The notes: generated by a model not told the origin, from the letters alone. 64,000 nucleotides of DNA from Thaumasiovibrio sp043421945 (GCA_043421945.1 JBHOGO010000001.1:166955-230954); one strand, 5' to 3'; counted from the stretch's first letter, positions 43,606 through 53,016 are shown. Numbers and translations: made by a program.

Positions 43606-45367
43606 TGCTATTTACCCACTTTCTAATGACTTCAGCCACGCGTTCAGATTCCATATCAGAGAGCTTCTGTAAGTGATGGACCTGCACATCTAACTCCGAT
43701 CCCGGTGGTGGTAGATCAGTAATATCCATATTGTTGTTTTGCTGAGGCTCAATCTGCGCCATGAGTTCATCGGCTTCAGTTGGCGTTACCTGCCCAGCAC
43801 TAACAGCATCAAGAAGGGCATCAGCCAAATCTTGTTCATTGTCAATCTTAGAGAGATTCACTATCGGATCGAGAGGTTGCTCTTCAGGTGTTTCTAATTC
43901 AACCAGCTCGTTCTCGATAGGTAATGCTGGTACTTCATGAGAGTTCACATCCGTTGCTGGCGCTACTGACTGACTACGCTGCAGGCCATTCACGAGTGGT
44001 CTCAAGACAAATACGATAAATGCCAATCCAAGCAGTGCATAAACACCATATTGAACAAGCGACAAAATATGGGCATCTTGCCACCATGCTAATGGTTGGT
44101 CGTTACTTGCCACTGCTGGTTGTGCAAAGTTGAAGGCGTGCAAGCTAAACTGGTCACCACGATCGGCGGTGTAACCTACGGCGTCTTTGATCATTTGAGC
44201 TATTTGTTCCAATTGAGGTTGTTCCCAGCCCTGTGCTGACTCATTTAGCAACACGGAGACGGAGAGATGGTCAAGGCTGCCTTGAGCTTGACGTGTATAA
44301 CGCACCTTGCGGCCAACATCGTATTGACGACTGGTTTCAGCACGTTCATTACGAGACTCATTAGCGCCAACACCTTCTGCACCCTCTAATGGCGCTTGGT
44401 TACTGAGTGAACCAGGAATACCTAGTGCCAGTTGACCTAACGTATTATCTTGTTTAGTGAATTCAGTACGAACAATCGGGTCACCATCAATGGATTCATG
44501 GGTCTCTTCGACTTCATCAAAGTTCAGTGTTGCGGCAACCTGAACGCGGAAGTTCCCCATACCAACAAGCGGCGCAATCATGTCTGCAGCACGGCGTACC
44601 ATGTCACGCTCAACTCGTTGCTGCATTTCGTGATATCGAGCACTCATACGACCATTCTGGCTCACAGCCAACTCAGCACTCAGTAGATTGCCGTGTTGGT
44701 CTATCACCGACACACCTTCAGTATCCATGCCAGTGATAGCACCGGAAACAAGGTTGACGATCGCTTCCACTTGCGGCAATTCAAGCTGCTGGCCTGGCAC
44801 CAATTCCAGCATGACGGCAGCCGTTGGCTTTTCTTCTTCAATACCAACAAACAACGTACGTTGTGGAATCGCAAGGTGGACACGAGCATGCTGCACGGAA
44901 CGAATCGCAAGAATAGTACGTGCAAGCTCACCTTCAACGCCTTGACGATAACGTGCAGACTCGATGAACTGGCTCGTCCCGAGTCCAGATGCGCGATCGA
45001 GTAACTCAAGGCCTTCTGGCATTTTGGCCTTAACACCTCGAGCAGCAAGCAGTAAACGCGTATCCGCAACACGATTTGATGCAACAAGTACTTGTCCTGT
45101 TTGGTTATCAATTTGATAAGCCACTTTTTCTTGGTCAAGTAGGGCTAAAATCTCAGTATTATCGTATCGCTCTTGCGCGCCATATAATGGCTGCATTGGC
45201 GTCGCACGCGTCCACATCATGCCGACAATAAGCACACTAATCACGATGGCAGCAATGCCAAGTCCTAGCATATGACTATTGGCAGAGGTCACTTTATTTT
45301 TCAGGTCTTGAAAGCCCACTTGCCATTTCGATTCAGCCGTGGGTCTTTCGGTCAGTGTTTCACTCAT
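43598..45367 (-). CDS. fliF: FliF (lateral), MS-ring protein
   Basis: The protein has 589 residues. Two membrane helices (about 35-52 and 435-455), ring-building domains with NFDEVEETHESIDGDPIVRTE, and a carboxy-terminal FliG-binding tail (VAEVIRKWVNS). It nucleates basal-body assembly. It lies 10 bp after fliE and overlaps fliG by 8 bp. Confidence 0.95.
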   Translation of the reverse strand: MSETLTERPTAESKWQVGFQDLKNKVTSANSHMLGLGIAAIVISVLIVGMMWTRATPMQPLYGAQERYDNTEILALLDQEKVAYQIDNQTGQVLVASNRVADTRLLLAARGVKAKMPEGLELLDRASGLGTSQFIESARYRQGVEGELARTILAIRSVQHARVHLAIPQRTLFVGIEEEKPTAAVMLELVPGQQLELPQVEAIVNLVSGAITGMDTEGVSVIDQHGNLLSAELAVSQNGRMSARYHEMQQRVERDMVRRAADMIAPLVGMGNFRVQVAATLNFDEVEETHESIDGDPIVRTEFTKQDNTLGQLALGIPGSLSNQAPLEGAEGVGANESRNERAETSRQYDVGRKVRYTRQAQGSLDHLSVSVLLNESAQGWEQPQLEQIAQMIKDAVGYTADRGDQFSLHAFNFAQPAVASNDQPLAWWQDAHILSLVQYGVYALLGLAFIVFVLRPLVNGLQRSQSVAPATDVNSHEVPALPIENELVELETPEEQPLDPIVNLSKIDNEQDLADALLDAVSAGQVTPTEADELMAQIEPQQNNNMDITDLPPPGSELDVQVHHLQKLSDMESERVAEVIRKWVNSNE

Positions 45368-45377
45368 AATCTCTTCA

Positions 45378-45710
45378 CTACAGCGGCATCTTCAACACAT
45401 CATCATAAGCAGCGATGATTTTGTTGCGGACTTGGGTTAAAGCGGAAAAGGACAAACTTGCTTTCTGGCTTGCGACCATCGCGCCTACCAGATCATCACT
45501 ACGTCCTGCGTCAACATCTGCCGTTTTAATGTCGGCAAGTTGTTGTTGGTTATCAACTTGACGGATTTTTTGAGCCATCACTTGGCCGAAATCCATCTGG
45601 TTTGAAGCTGACGAGGGCTGTGACGAAATTCGTCCCATTTGTGCCTGCTCGCGCATTGCCAGCATCCTCGTTTGCATCGACTGCTGCATCTCAGAAGGTG
45701 CTCTATTCAT
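45378..45710 (-). CDS. fliE: FliE (lateral), MS ring-rod junction protein
   Basis: The protein has 110 residues. The carboxy-terminal helix DDLVGAMVASQKASLSFSALTQVRNKIIAAYDDVLKMPL is the FliE signature. It joins the MS ring to the rod and opens the export gate. It lies 14 bp after lafK. Confidence 0.92.
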   Translation of the reverse strand: MNRAPSEMQQSMQTRMLAMREQAQMGRISSQPSSASNQMDFGQVMAQKIRQVDNQQQLADIKTADVDAGRSDDLVGAMVASQKASLSFSALTQVRNKIIAAYDDVLKMPL

Positions 45711-45724
45711 TCTCTGTTATATCC

Positions 45725-47290
45725 TTAAGCTGCTGGGATGGTTTGGCGGGTTATCGCATCAACATCGATACCTTGTTCACGCATCGCGGCAATTTTGTAA
45801 CGTAGGGCACGAGTACTCATTCCAAGCGCTTCGGCGGTGAGGTTTCGGCGTCCTTGGTACTGGGTTAGCGTCTCCAAAATATATTGATGCTCAGCATCTT
45901 TGCGGCTCTGCTTCAGCTCTTTTTTAGGATCCACTTTTATCTCTATGCCAGCCTCTTCATGATGGCTATCACTTCTCACAAAGCCTGCCACTGAATCGAA
46001 ACGTTCATGATGAGCAGAAAGTGGTACATGCGAAGAGCCTTGGTGATGAGACGAAATAGCGTCGCTGCCCGCCATCGATGATGAGGCATAACGAAGACCT
46101 TCAGACGTATTAGGGAAACTTTCTGGCTTATCGCTGAAAAACGGTGCCTCATGAGTTTGGTTTACTAACACCGAGATAGGCAGCATAAGATCTGTGGCAG
46201 TAATCCACTGTCCATGCCTCATCACAAGCGCACGTTGAATCACATTCTCTAGCTCACGGATGTTGCCGGGCCACTGGTGAGACAGCAAGACTTGCTGGGC
46301 TTCTACGCTCAATGAAGCGCTTTGCTCACAACCTTGGTTGTATTTACGAATAAAGTGTTGCGCGAGCGGCAAGATATCCTCATGGCGCTCACGCAATGGT
46401 GGCCACTGCAATGGAAGCACATCAAGACGATAATAGAGATCCTGCCTGAACCGACGTTCACTAACAGCTTGTTTTAAATCAACATTTGTTGCTGCAATAA
46501 TGCGCACATCAAGCTGGATAGTCTTATGGCTTCCCAAGCGCTCAACTTGTCGCTCTTGAAGCACGCGAAGTAATTTGGCTTGTAACGCTGGCGGTATCTC
46601 TCCGATTTCATCAAGAAATAACGTGCCGCCTTGCGCCTCTTCAAACTTACCCGCTTGTGCTTGCGTTGCACCGGTATAGGCACCTTTCACATGCCCAAAC
46701 AAAACCGCTTCTAGCATCGTTTCAGGAATCGCCGCACAGTTAATGGCGACAAAAGGTGCAGACTGACGTGGTGAGTGCTGATGAATAAAACTGGCTAGCA
46801 CTTCTTTACCCGTACCTGACTCACCGGTGATTAAAACAGTGGCATCAGTTTGCGCTGAACGTTGGGCGAGAAGTAAAACCTGCTGACTTATACGGCTTGA
46901 CGCTATCACTTGACCAGATGCCCGTTGCACGCGATTCAAACGGTGTAAAACACTACAAAGATGTTGTGGTTGGTATGGCTGTAATAAATAATCAGCTGCA
47001 CCAACATGCATTGCTTCGCTAGCCATCACACTTTGCTGATAATCCACCACAGCAACAAATTTGGCTCTTGGGTAATCACGGACTAAGCATTGAATACATT
47101 CAGTATAACCTTGGCGAACCAAGGCTCCTGCAACGAAAACGGTCGCTTGAGGAGACTCAGCCAGCGCCTCTAAAAGACGTGATTGATTACTCACGTGGCG
47201 TACTTGAAACTGCTCTGCCGATAAGTGTTTTATGGCACTAGCAGCCTGAATGGCACACGGGTGTGCGAATAAGACGGGAGAGAGGTTCAT
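45725..47290 (-). CDS. lafK: LafK, sigma-54-dependent activator of lateral flagellar genes
   Basis: The protein has 521 residues. The first 120 form a receiver-like fold without the usual phospho-acceptor Asp (TVFVAGALV at strand 3) and with LLQPYQP where a Lys would be, so it is degenerate as in FlrA. The AAA+ domain has Walker A GESGTGKE (near residue 158), a GAYTGA loop (variant of GAFTGA) that contacts sigma-54, and LFLDEIGEIP. A Fis-type helix-turn-helix ends the protein (NLTAEALGMSTRALRYKI). It should drive the promoters at 25213 and 37587. It overlaps motY by 4 bp. Confidence 0.93.
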   Translation of the reverse strand: MNLSPVLFAHPCAIQAASAIKHLSAEQFQVRHVSNQSRLLEALAESPQATVFVAGALVRQGYTECIQCLVRDYPRAKFVAVVDYQQSVMASEAMHVGAADYLLQPYQPQHLCSVLHRLNRVQRASGQVIASSRISQQVLLLAQRSAQTDATVLITGESGTGKEVLASFIHQHSPRQSAPFVAINCAAIPETMLEAVLFGHVKGAYTGATQAQAGKFEEAQGGTLFLDEIGEIPPALQAKLLRVLQERQVERLGSHKTIQLDVRIIAATNVDLKQAVSERRFRQDLYYRLDVLPLQWPPLRERHEDILPLAQHFIRKYNQGCEQSASLSVEAQQVLLSHQWPGNIRELENVIQRALVMRHGQWITATDLMLPISVLVNQTHEAPFFSDKPESFPNTSEGLRYASSSMAGSDAISSHHQGSSHVPLSAHHERFDSVAGFVRSDSHHEEAGIEIKVDPKKELKQSRKDAEHQYILETLTQYQGRRNLTAEALGMSTRALRYKIAAMREQGIDVDAITRQTIPAA

Positions 47291-48156
47291 GCTCCCCCCC
47301 CGCGCTGTAATCGAACTTGAACACGACGGTTATCTCGACGCTCTGCCGCAGTTGCATTATTGTTTTTTGGGTAGCGCTGGCCATGATTTCTCACATGAAT
47401 TCTGCTCTTGCTGATACCAGCGTTCACAAAAGCCTGCTGAACCGCTTCCGCTCTCTGTCGTGAGAGCGTTAAGTTTTGTAAGCGCTCACCTTGATTATCA
47501 GTGTGGCCGTCAACCAACACTCTTGTCACAGATTGGTCGTAATCCATGTAAGCAACAATATCGTCAATGTACTGCTGCTGCTGTTTTGAAAGAGCAAATT
47601 GTCCTACAGAAAAATGGAATTCATTCTCTTTTGCCTGCTCATAATCAAGTGGAAGTAAGTTATCCATACACACTTTCATCTCTTGGTATGCTGGCTGGAA
47701 ATTAACAGAAGGTAATTGCCACTGCATCACAGACTGGTGCTGCTCATAAGAGGCACTGATTGTCGCCCAGGCACCCAATTCCATTTCACTTAATAGTGTT
47801 TTTAACGGCTGATTCCCGGCGAAGTGTAAACCTTGCTTGTCCGTACTGTGTCCATGAACAACAAGGCGTAATTCCGACGCTTCTTGCCAAGGGGTAATAT
47901 TTAAATATAAGCTAGCCTCATCAATAAAATATGGGCGCTGATGCGTATAAAATATCAACTCTAATGGTGAAGATGATTTTGATATTATCTTCACACCGCC
48001 ATCAAATTTAAGGTCTGTGCTTATTTCACATCTAAACCTATTTCCGTCAAAATGCCAGTATATTTCATCTAATGGCTTTTGGATTTCTGCAGATTCAGAA
48101 ACGAATGATAGCAAAACAAAAAAAATGCAACTTCCATTTACAATACGAGTGATCAT
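47287..48156 (-). CDS. motY: MotY (lateral), T-ring-like motor protein
   Basis: The protein has 289 residues from ATG 48154-48156, with GAAG just upstream. A TTG at 48183 lacks a ribosome site. The signal peptide is MITRIVNGSCIFFVLLSFVSESA. The MotY amino domain is followed by an OmpA-like peptidoglycan-binding domain (VTRVLVDGHTDNQGERLQNLTLSRQRAEAVQQAFVNAGI). It stabilises stators around the lateral basal body. It is the first gene of the lafK operon and divergent from fliM. Confidence 0.9.
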   Translation of the reverse strand: MITRIVNGSCIFFVLLSFVSESAEIQKPLDEIYWHFDGNRFRCEISTDLKFDGGVKIISKSSSPLELIFYTHQRPYFIDEASLYLNITPWQEASELRLVVHGHSTDKQGLHFAGNQPLKTLLSEMELGAWATISASYEQHQSVMQWQLPSVNFQPAYQEMKVCMDNLLPLDYEQAKENEFHFSVGQFALSKQQQQYIDDIVAYMDYDQSVTRVLVDGHTDNQGERLQNLTLSRQRAEAVQQAFVNAGISKSRIHVRNHGQRYPKNNNATAAERRDNRRVQVRLQRGGGA

Positions 48157-48780
48157 AGTCTTCAATTCATTTGCCGAAATCAATTAAGTAGCGCAAGGGC
48201 ATTTATAATGACAAATCAACAAGGAGTCGTTAATCAATATACCAGCAACACTTCACCAACAATTAAAAAAGCATTACTATATAAAACCAGTTTCATTAAC
48301 TACTTGCTGTTATTATCTTTTATATTGATTAAGGCGTTGATTATTAAGCCCTGCAATTCGGCACAGTCTATGAGGCTTATTTGTCGATTTCCATACTGCA
48401 TTTTGGTGCATTTTTATGGATTGGATTAAGATCACAATTCACAAAATAGTCATCTATTTAAAATAAGGCTTACCATTAACAATAAAAAAACAACTTATTC
48501 CTCTATGACATTAATTTACTACATGAATCATTCAGCGCGCAAAGTAGATGACCGTGAAGCATAACTTCAGCGCTCGCTTAACGCAAAAAAGTGTGATACT
48601 GATTCAATTAAAAACCAAGTTTAAATTTAAGATTTTTAATTTATTGTATTGATGGTGTGTTTTACCATTATTTGTATTTAACTTTAAGTACTGGTAAAAA
48701 CTCCTCCAACATTTAAATTAAAAAACACTCAGCTTCGTCGTTTAACGATAAGAGATTAAATAAATTTATTGGAAGTGCTC
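48157..48780. promoter_or_regulatory. Divergent control region of the motY-lafK and fliM operons
   Basis: These 624 bases are markedly AT-rich. I find no GG-N10-GC sigma-54 pattern on either strand, which fits early genes that make LafK itself. A 17-bp motif shared with the flgM upstream region lies at 48586-48602. A 73-codon frame at 48208-48429 with AAGGG 9 nt before its ATG and one hydrophobic stretch (NYLLLLSFILIKALII) may be a small gene, but it has no recognisable family. The AT-rich character would suit silencing by an H-NS-type protein, which is inference. Confidence 0.5.
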
Positions 48781-49638
48781 ATGGAACCGAATTTATCTGT
48801 GCATCCTCTGTGTTCACAGAGCCATCCGAAACAAGCTGTATCGTTAGACGTTCGTTCGCTTGGCCGCCCATTAAATGCTGCGAAAGGGCATTTAGAAAAA
48901 TATTTTAATAATGGCGTAAAGGCATTAGAAAATCAGCTCTGTGCGATGACACGAAGAAATGACTGCTTAGTCTCTCTACTTCGTTATAGCTTAGAGCCTA
49001 AAACCCACGCTCATTACAATGATGATTCTGCTAGCTTCAATCATGAACTTTCAGCTGGGCTTGCCACAATAAGCGCCGAGCAACCTTTAATGAATCAAGT
49101 TGCAGATGCTTATTATGGTGGTTCTCCTAAATTTGTCGAGCAAATATCGACAATCATGAATGCTAGTGAGCAGCGTGTACAAGCAAGGCTGGGGGCAACT
49201 ATTCTAAGTCAGCTCTCAAGTGAATGGCGAAGTAATAATGAAACGGTAGCGCAATCACAGAGTGTTTTACATGTTGTTTATGCCATTCAAATTGGTGAGT
49301 TATATGGTGAATTAAGTGTACAACTTGATGATACGCTAATGCTAGCACTTGCCATGCCTGCCACCAGCCAATCATTGGATGAGAAGAGCTTTTCTCCACG
49401 CATACAAAAACAGCTACAACATACTCCTGTTGTACTAAAAGCGACTTTGTGCCAACACGTTATGCCACTTTCACAAGTACTCAATTTGAAAGCGGGTGAC
49501 ATTGTTGGGGCTGATATCCAAGACACCTTACGTGTTTACGCTGGCCCAATGGCCCTTTTTAATGCTCGCATTGCAGAGAAGAACAGTCATTTAGTTCTTC
49601 AAGTCACGAGCCACATCTCTCCTTCTGAACGAGTTTAA
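48781..49638 (+). CDS. fliM: FliM (lateral), motor switch protein without CheY-binding start
   Basis: The protein has 285 residues from ATG 48781 with GGAAG 6 nt upstream. A TTG at 48769 is less likely. The carboxy-terminal SpoA domain is visible (about 205-275, KATLCQHVMPLSQVLNLKAGDIVGADIQDTLRV). The middle domain is divergent from chemotactic FliM. The amino terminus (MEPNLSVHPLCSQSHPKQAV) lacks the LSQxEIDALL motif that binds phospho-CheY. It is shorter than polar FliM (about 330-350). Position directly before fliN, P, Q and R supports the call. Confidence 0.88.
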   Translation: MEPNLSVHPLCSQSHPKQAVSLDVRSLGRPLNAAKGHLEKYFNNGVKALENQLCAMTRRNDCLVSLLRYSLEPKTHAHYNDDSASFNHELSAGLATISAEQPLMNQVADAYYGGSPKFVEQISTIMNASEQRVQARLGATILSQLSSEWRSNNETVAQSQSVLHVVYAIQIGELYGELSVQLDDTLMLALAMPATSQSLDEKSFSPRIQKQLQHTPVVLKATLCQHVMPLSQVLNLKAGDIVGADIQDTLRVYAGPMALFNARIAEKNSHLVLQVTSHISPSERV

Positions 49639-49642
49639 TATC

Positions 49643-50017
49643 ATGAATGAAGACAACCTAAACCTACTACTAGATGATGATTTAAATTTTGATTCTGAAG
49701 TAGCTGATATCTTTGAAGAAGCAAAAGAAGCCACACCTCAAGCCTCAAAAGCGACTCCAAGCCGAGACTTAGGGTTCTTTCGCCAAATTCCAGTCACGCT
49801 AACACTTGAAGTTGCCAGTACTGAGATCCCTCTTGGTGATTTGATGAATATCGCTCCAGATTCGGTCGTCGAGCTTGATAAGCTTAATGGTGAACCACTT
49901 GACGTGAAGGTGAATGGTCGCTTGCTCGGTCATGCTGAAGTCGTTGTGATCAATGATAAATACGGATTGCGCTTAACTGATGTCGTTGAAGATGCCCTTG
50001 ATGACGTCGCTCGCTAA
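49643..50017 (+). CDS. fliN: FliN (lateral), motor switch protein
   Basis: The protein has 124 residues. An acidic amino terminus is followed by the SpoA domain (FFRQIPVTLTLEVASTEIPLGDLMNIAPDSVVELDKLNGEPLDVKVNGRLLGHAEVVVINDKYGLRL), nearly complete consensus. It forms the lower C ring with FliM. It lies 4 bp after fliM and overlaps fliP by 17 bp. No fliO gene separates it from fliP. Confidence 0.95.
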   Translation: MNEDNLNLLLDDDLNFDSEVADIFEEAKEATPQASKATPSRDLGFFRQIPVTLTLEVASTEIPLGDLMNIAPDSVVELDKLNGEPLDVKVNGRLLGHAEVVVINDKYGLRLTDVVEDALDDVAR

Positions 50018-50762
50018 ATTTCGCTGCCTTCCACTCGCCTTGTTTTTGTCACTGCTGGCATTTTCTGGTGCTGTTAGTGCAGAACAAGGCATCCCTTTCC
50101 TCTCGGTAATCGATGGGGATACAAATCAAGAGTATTCGGTCAAAGTTCAGATTTTGCTGTTAATGACGGCATTAAGCTTCTTACCTGCAATGCTCTTGAT
50201 GATGACCAGTTTCACTCGCATTATTATCGTGCTGGCGATCCTGCGTCAGGCGCTTGGCTTACAGCAAAGTCCTCCTAACCGTGTACTTATCGGTATTGCT
50301 CTGTCACTGACAATATTATTGATGAAGCCGGTGTGGACAGAGATCTATGCAGATGCCTATCAGCCCTACGAGGCTAGTGCCATCACCTTGCAGGAAGCCA
50401 TTTCTGTGGCAGAAAAGCCGATTCGCCAATTCATGCTAACTCAAACGTATGAAACCGCTCTGGAACAGATGCTGCGAATTGCAGGCGACCCCGTCACCTT
50501 GGCACCAGAAGAGGTGAGTTTTGCTGTTCTCATGCCTGCCTTTGTATTGAGCGAATTAAAGACGGCATTCCAGATTGGATTCATGTTGTTCATCCCATTC
50601 TTGGTCATCGATATTGTTGTCGCGAGTGTCTTGATGGCGATGGGTATGATGATGCTCTCTCCGCTGATCATTTCTCTCCCATTCAAACTCATGGTGTTTG
50701 TAATGGTTGATGGTTGGACAATGACGATCGGTAGCTTAAGTGCTAGCTTTGGAGGATTGTGA
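50001..50762 (+). CDS. fliP: FliP (lateral), export gate protein
   Basis: The protein has 253 residues from ATG 50001 with GAAG about 9 nt upstream, inside fliN. ATGs at 49980 and 49992 are alternatives. The cleavable signal peptide is MTSLAKFRCLPLALFLSLLAFSGAVSAEQ. The FliP core has LLLMTALSFLPAMLLMMTSFTRIIIVLAILRQALGLQQSPPNRVLIG and late FQIGFMLFIPFLVIDIVVASVLMAMGMMMLSP. It forms the export gate with FliQ and FliR. Confidence 0.94.
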   Translation: MTSLAKFRCLPLALFLSLLAFSGAVSAEQGIPFLSVIDGDTNQEYSVKVQILLLMTALSFLPAMLLMMTSFTRIIIVLAILRQALGLQQSPPNRVLIGIALSLTILLMKPVWTEIYADAYQPYEASAITLQEAISVAEKPIRQFMLTQTYETALEQMLRIAGDPVTLAPEEVSFAVLMPAFVLSELKTAFQIGFMLFIPFLVIDIVVASVLMAMGMMMLSPLIISLPFKLMVFVMVDGWTMTIGSLSASFGGL

Positions 50763-51031
50763 TGGGGGTGGAAACAACCGTAAACCTCTATGCCGAAGCC
50801 ATTTATTTGATCATTACATTGGTCGTGGTTCTTATCGCCCCTAGCCTGATTGTGGGTCTGATTATCGCTGTTTTTCAGGCGACAACTCAAATTAATGAGC
50901 AGACAATGAGTTTTTTACCACGTCTGATTACGACCTTGCTGGTACTCGTTTTTACTGGCCCATGGCTATTAAGAAACATTACTGACCTATTCAATTTGTT
51001 ATTCAACATCATTCCAACTTTGGTGAGCTAA
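50762..51031 (+). CDS. fliQ: FliQ (lateral), export gate protein
   Basis: The protein has 89 residues from ATG 50762 with GGAGG 7 nt upstream, overlapping the fliP stop. Two membrane helices (about 14-40 and 53-78) with LIIALVVVLIAPSLIVGLIIAVFQATTQINEQTMSF-like consensus; the segment FQATTQINEQTMSFLPRL is diagnostic. Part of the FliPQR gate. Confidence 0.94.
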   Translation: MGVETTVNLYAEAIYLIITLVVVLIAPSLIVGLIIAVFQATTQINEQTMSFLPRLITTLLVLVFTGPWLLRNITDLFNLLFNIIPTLVS

Positions 51032-51034
51032 GGC

Positions 51035-51808
51035 ATGCTGGCACTCACCTTTGCAGACATTACCGCCATCATCGGTCAACTTTGGTGGCCAATGTTTCGC
51101 TTTTCTGCTGCATTTATGACAATGCCCTTTATTGGTAACGCCCATATAAACAACCGGATTAGACTGCTTCTCGCACTCGTGATGGCGGCAATTACGGCAC
51201 CAATATTACCCGCAATGCCTGCGGTTGATCCTATATCACTAAAAGCAGTTGCTTTAGCCGCTGAGCAAATAGCCATTGGCGCACTGTTAGGCATGTGTCT
51301 GCAGTTTCTATTCGCAGCCATGGCGATGGTCGGTCAAATCATGTCTATGCAGATGGGTTTGGGTATGGCAATGATGAATGACCCTGCTAATGGCGTGACG
51401 GTTGCGCTAATTGGCTCCTATTTCTTAATGTTTACGACTCTGTTGTTTCTCGCTTTAGACGGTCATCTTGTTGCGATAGATATTTTTGTACAAAGTTTTG
51501 AACGCTTTCCTGTGGGTAGCGGGATCAGTGATGCTTCTTTAGAGAGACTCATTGGTTTGTTCAGTTGGATGATGGCTGCAGCGGTGACGATTGCATTACC
51601 CACGATTGCTGCCATGCTGACCGTAAACCTAACTTTTGGTGTGATGAACCGTGCGGCACCTTCACTCAACGTGTTCGCGTTAGGTTTTCCGATGTCGATG
51701 ATGCTCGGTCTTTGTGCTGTGCTACTTTCTATGTCTGGCTTGCCTGATATTTATGCGGAATTGTGCCATCAGATCCTGTCTGAAATGCGCCTCATGGGAG
51801 GCATGTGA
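51035..51808 (+). CDS. fliR: FliR (lateral), export gate protein
   Basis: The protein has 257 residues with about six membrane helices. It has the family segment FRFSAAFMTMPFIGNAHINNRIRLLLALVMAAITAP and QMGLGMAMMNDPANGVTVALIGSYFLMFTTLLFLALDGHL. It follows fliQ by 3 bp and overlaps the flhB start. Confidence 0.94.
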   Translation: MLALTFADITAIIGQLWWPMFRFSAAFMTMPFIGNAHINNRIRLLLALVMAAITAPILPAMPAVDPISLKAVALAAEQIAIGALLGMCLQFLFAAMAMVGQIMSMQMGLGMAMMNDPANGVTVALIGSYFLMFTTLLFLALDGHLVAIDIFVQSFERFPVGSGISDASLERLIGLFSWMMAAAVTIALPTIAAMLTVNLTFGVMNRAAPSLNVFALGFPMSMMLGLCAVLLSMSGLPDIYAELCHQILSEMRLMGGM

Positions 51809-52950
51809 TGGCAGAAAATCAATCTAGCCAAGATAAATCAGAAAAACCCAGTCCCCAGAAACTCCGAAAAGCAAAACGTGAAGGGCAAGTTGCACGGTCA
51901 AAAGAGTTCACCGTGGGTGTACTGTTCATTGCGATCGCACTGTTTTTAAAAGTCTACGGTGAGTTTATTGGCGACCAAGCACACCTCTTGTTTCAAGCTA
52001 ACTACTCACTCACTTTTGATGAGTTACGCGAACCCGATATTATGACGCGTAAGCTCGCCGAGAGCTTACGTCTTCTCAGTGGCATTTTTATTCCTCTCGC
52101 GGTTCTCGTCATTTTGACCTCGATATTGAGTGCCATGATCCCAGGTGGCTGGGTCATGTCTTTGAAAACAATTCAGCCCAAGCTCAGTAAAATAAGTCCT
52201 ATCGAAGGCTTCAAGCGCCTTTTTTCCATCAAATCTATTGTTGAGCTGGTTAAATCGATTCTCAAGATATCGCTTATTGGCAGTATCTTATATGGGTTAC
52301 TTAGTGCGAACTTACTTGACCTCATTGCTGCACAGCGTGCCCCTCTTCAGCTTGGTATTCAAGCGACACTGACACATCTAACCAAAGCCTTGCTTTATTT
52401 TGGGGTTGCCGTCCTCTTTATCGGATTGCTCGATATGCCCTATCAGCTTTGGTCTCATACGAAACAGCTGAAGATGACGAAGCAAGAAGTCAAAGAAGAG
52501 CATAAAAATACTGAAGGTAAGCCTGAAGTTAAACAGCGTATCCGCCAGCTTCAACAACAGGCATCACGCCGACAAATTGATGTATCAGTACCAACCGCTG
52601 ACGTGGTGATTACCAACCCAACACACTACGCCGTCGCAATTAAGTACGATCTTTCTCGTGCTGGTGCCCCTTTTGTTGTCGCAAAAGGAAAGGACGAATT
52701 AGCACAACGCATTCAATCTATTGCGAAAAAACATGAGATCGAAGTGATCTGTTTACCACCTCTCACTCGAGCGGTTTACTTCCATACGCGTATTGATCAA
52801 GAGATTCCGGGACCGCTGTATGTAGCGATTGCACATGTACTTACCCACGTCATGCAGATCAAGGAGTATCGCGAGGGGCGTACAGATAAACCGAAACCAC
52901 TACCTTCTATCGTTATCCCTAAGAAATTACGAAGGGATGCAGAAAGCTAA
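51808..52950 (+). CDS. flhB: FlhB (lateral), export switch protein
   Basis: The protein has 380 residues from ATG 51808 with GGAGG 7 nt upstream. A basic start (QDKSEKPSPQKLRKAKREGQVARSKEF), four membrane helices, a linker and the cytoplasmic domain with the self-cleaving NPTH site (TNPTHYAVAIKYD, near residue 269). Cleavage there is needed to switch export from hook to filament. It overlaps the fliR stop by 1 bp. Confidence 0.95.
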   Translation: MAENQSSQDKSEKPSPQKLRKAKREGQVARSKEFTVGVLFIAIALFLKVYGEFIGDQAHLLFQANYSLTFDELREPDIMTRKLAESLRLLSGIFIPLAVLVILTSILSAMIPGGWVMSLKTIQPKLSKISPIEGFKRLFSIKSIVELVKSILKISLIGSILYGLLSANLLDLIAAQRAPLQLGIQATLTHLTKALLYFGVAVLFIGLLDMPYQLWSHTKQLKMTKQEVKEEHKNTEGKPEVKQRIRQLQQQASRRQIDVSVPTADVVITNPTHYAVAIKYDLSRAGAPFVVAKGKDELAQRIQSIAKKHEIEVICLPPLTRAVYFHTRIDQEIPGPLYVAIAHVLTHVMQIKEYREGRTDKPKPLPSIVIPKKLRRDAES

Positions 52951-53016
52951 ACACGAATAACCTGTTGCCGTTACCTCTCGATAACGAGCACTAATCCAGC
53001 AACCCACTGAGCGCTA

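Noticed and set aside
48481..48768. A sigma-54 promoter for the fliM operon
   Set aside because: Several GG dinucleotides were tried on the plus strand but none has GC or GT after exactly 10 nt in a TTGC-like context.
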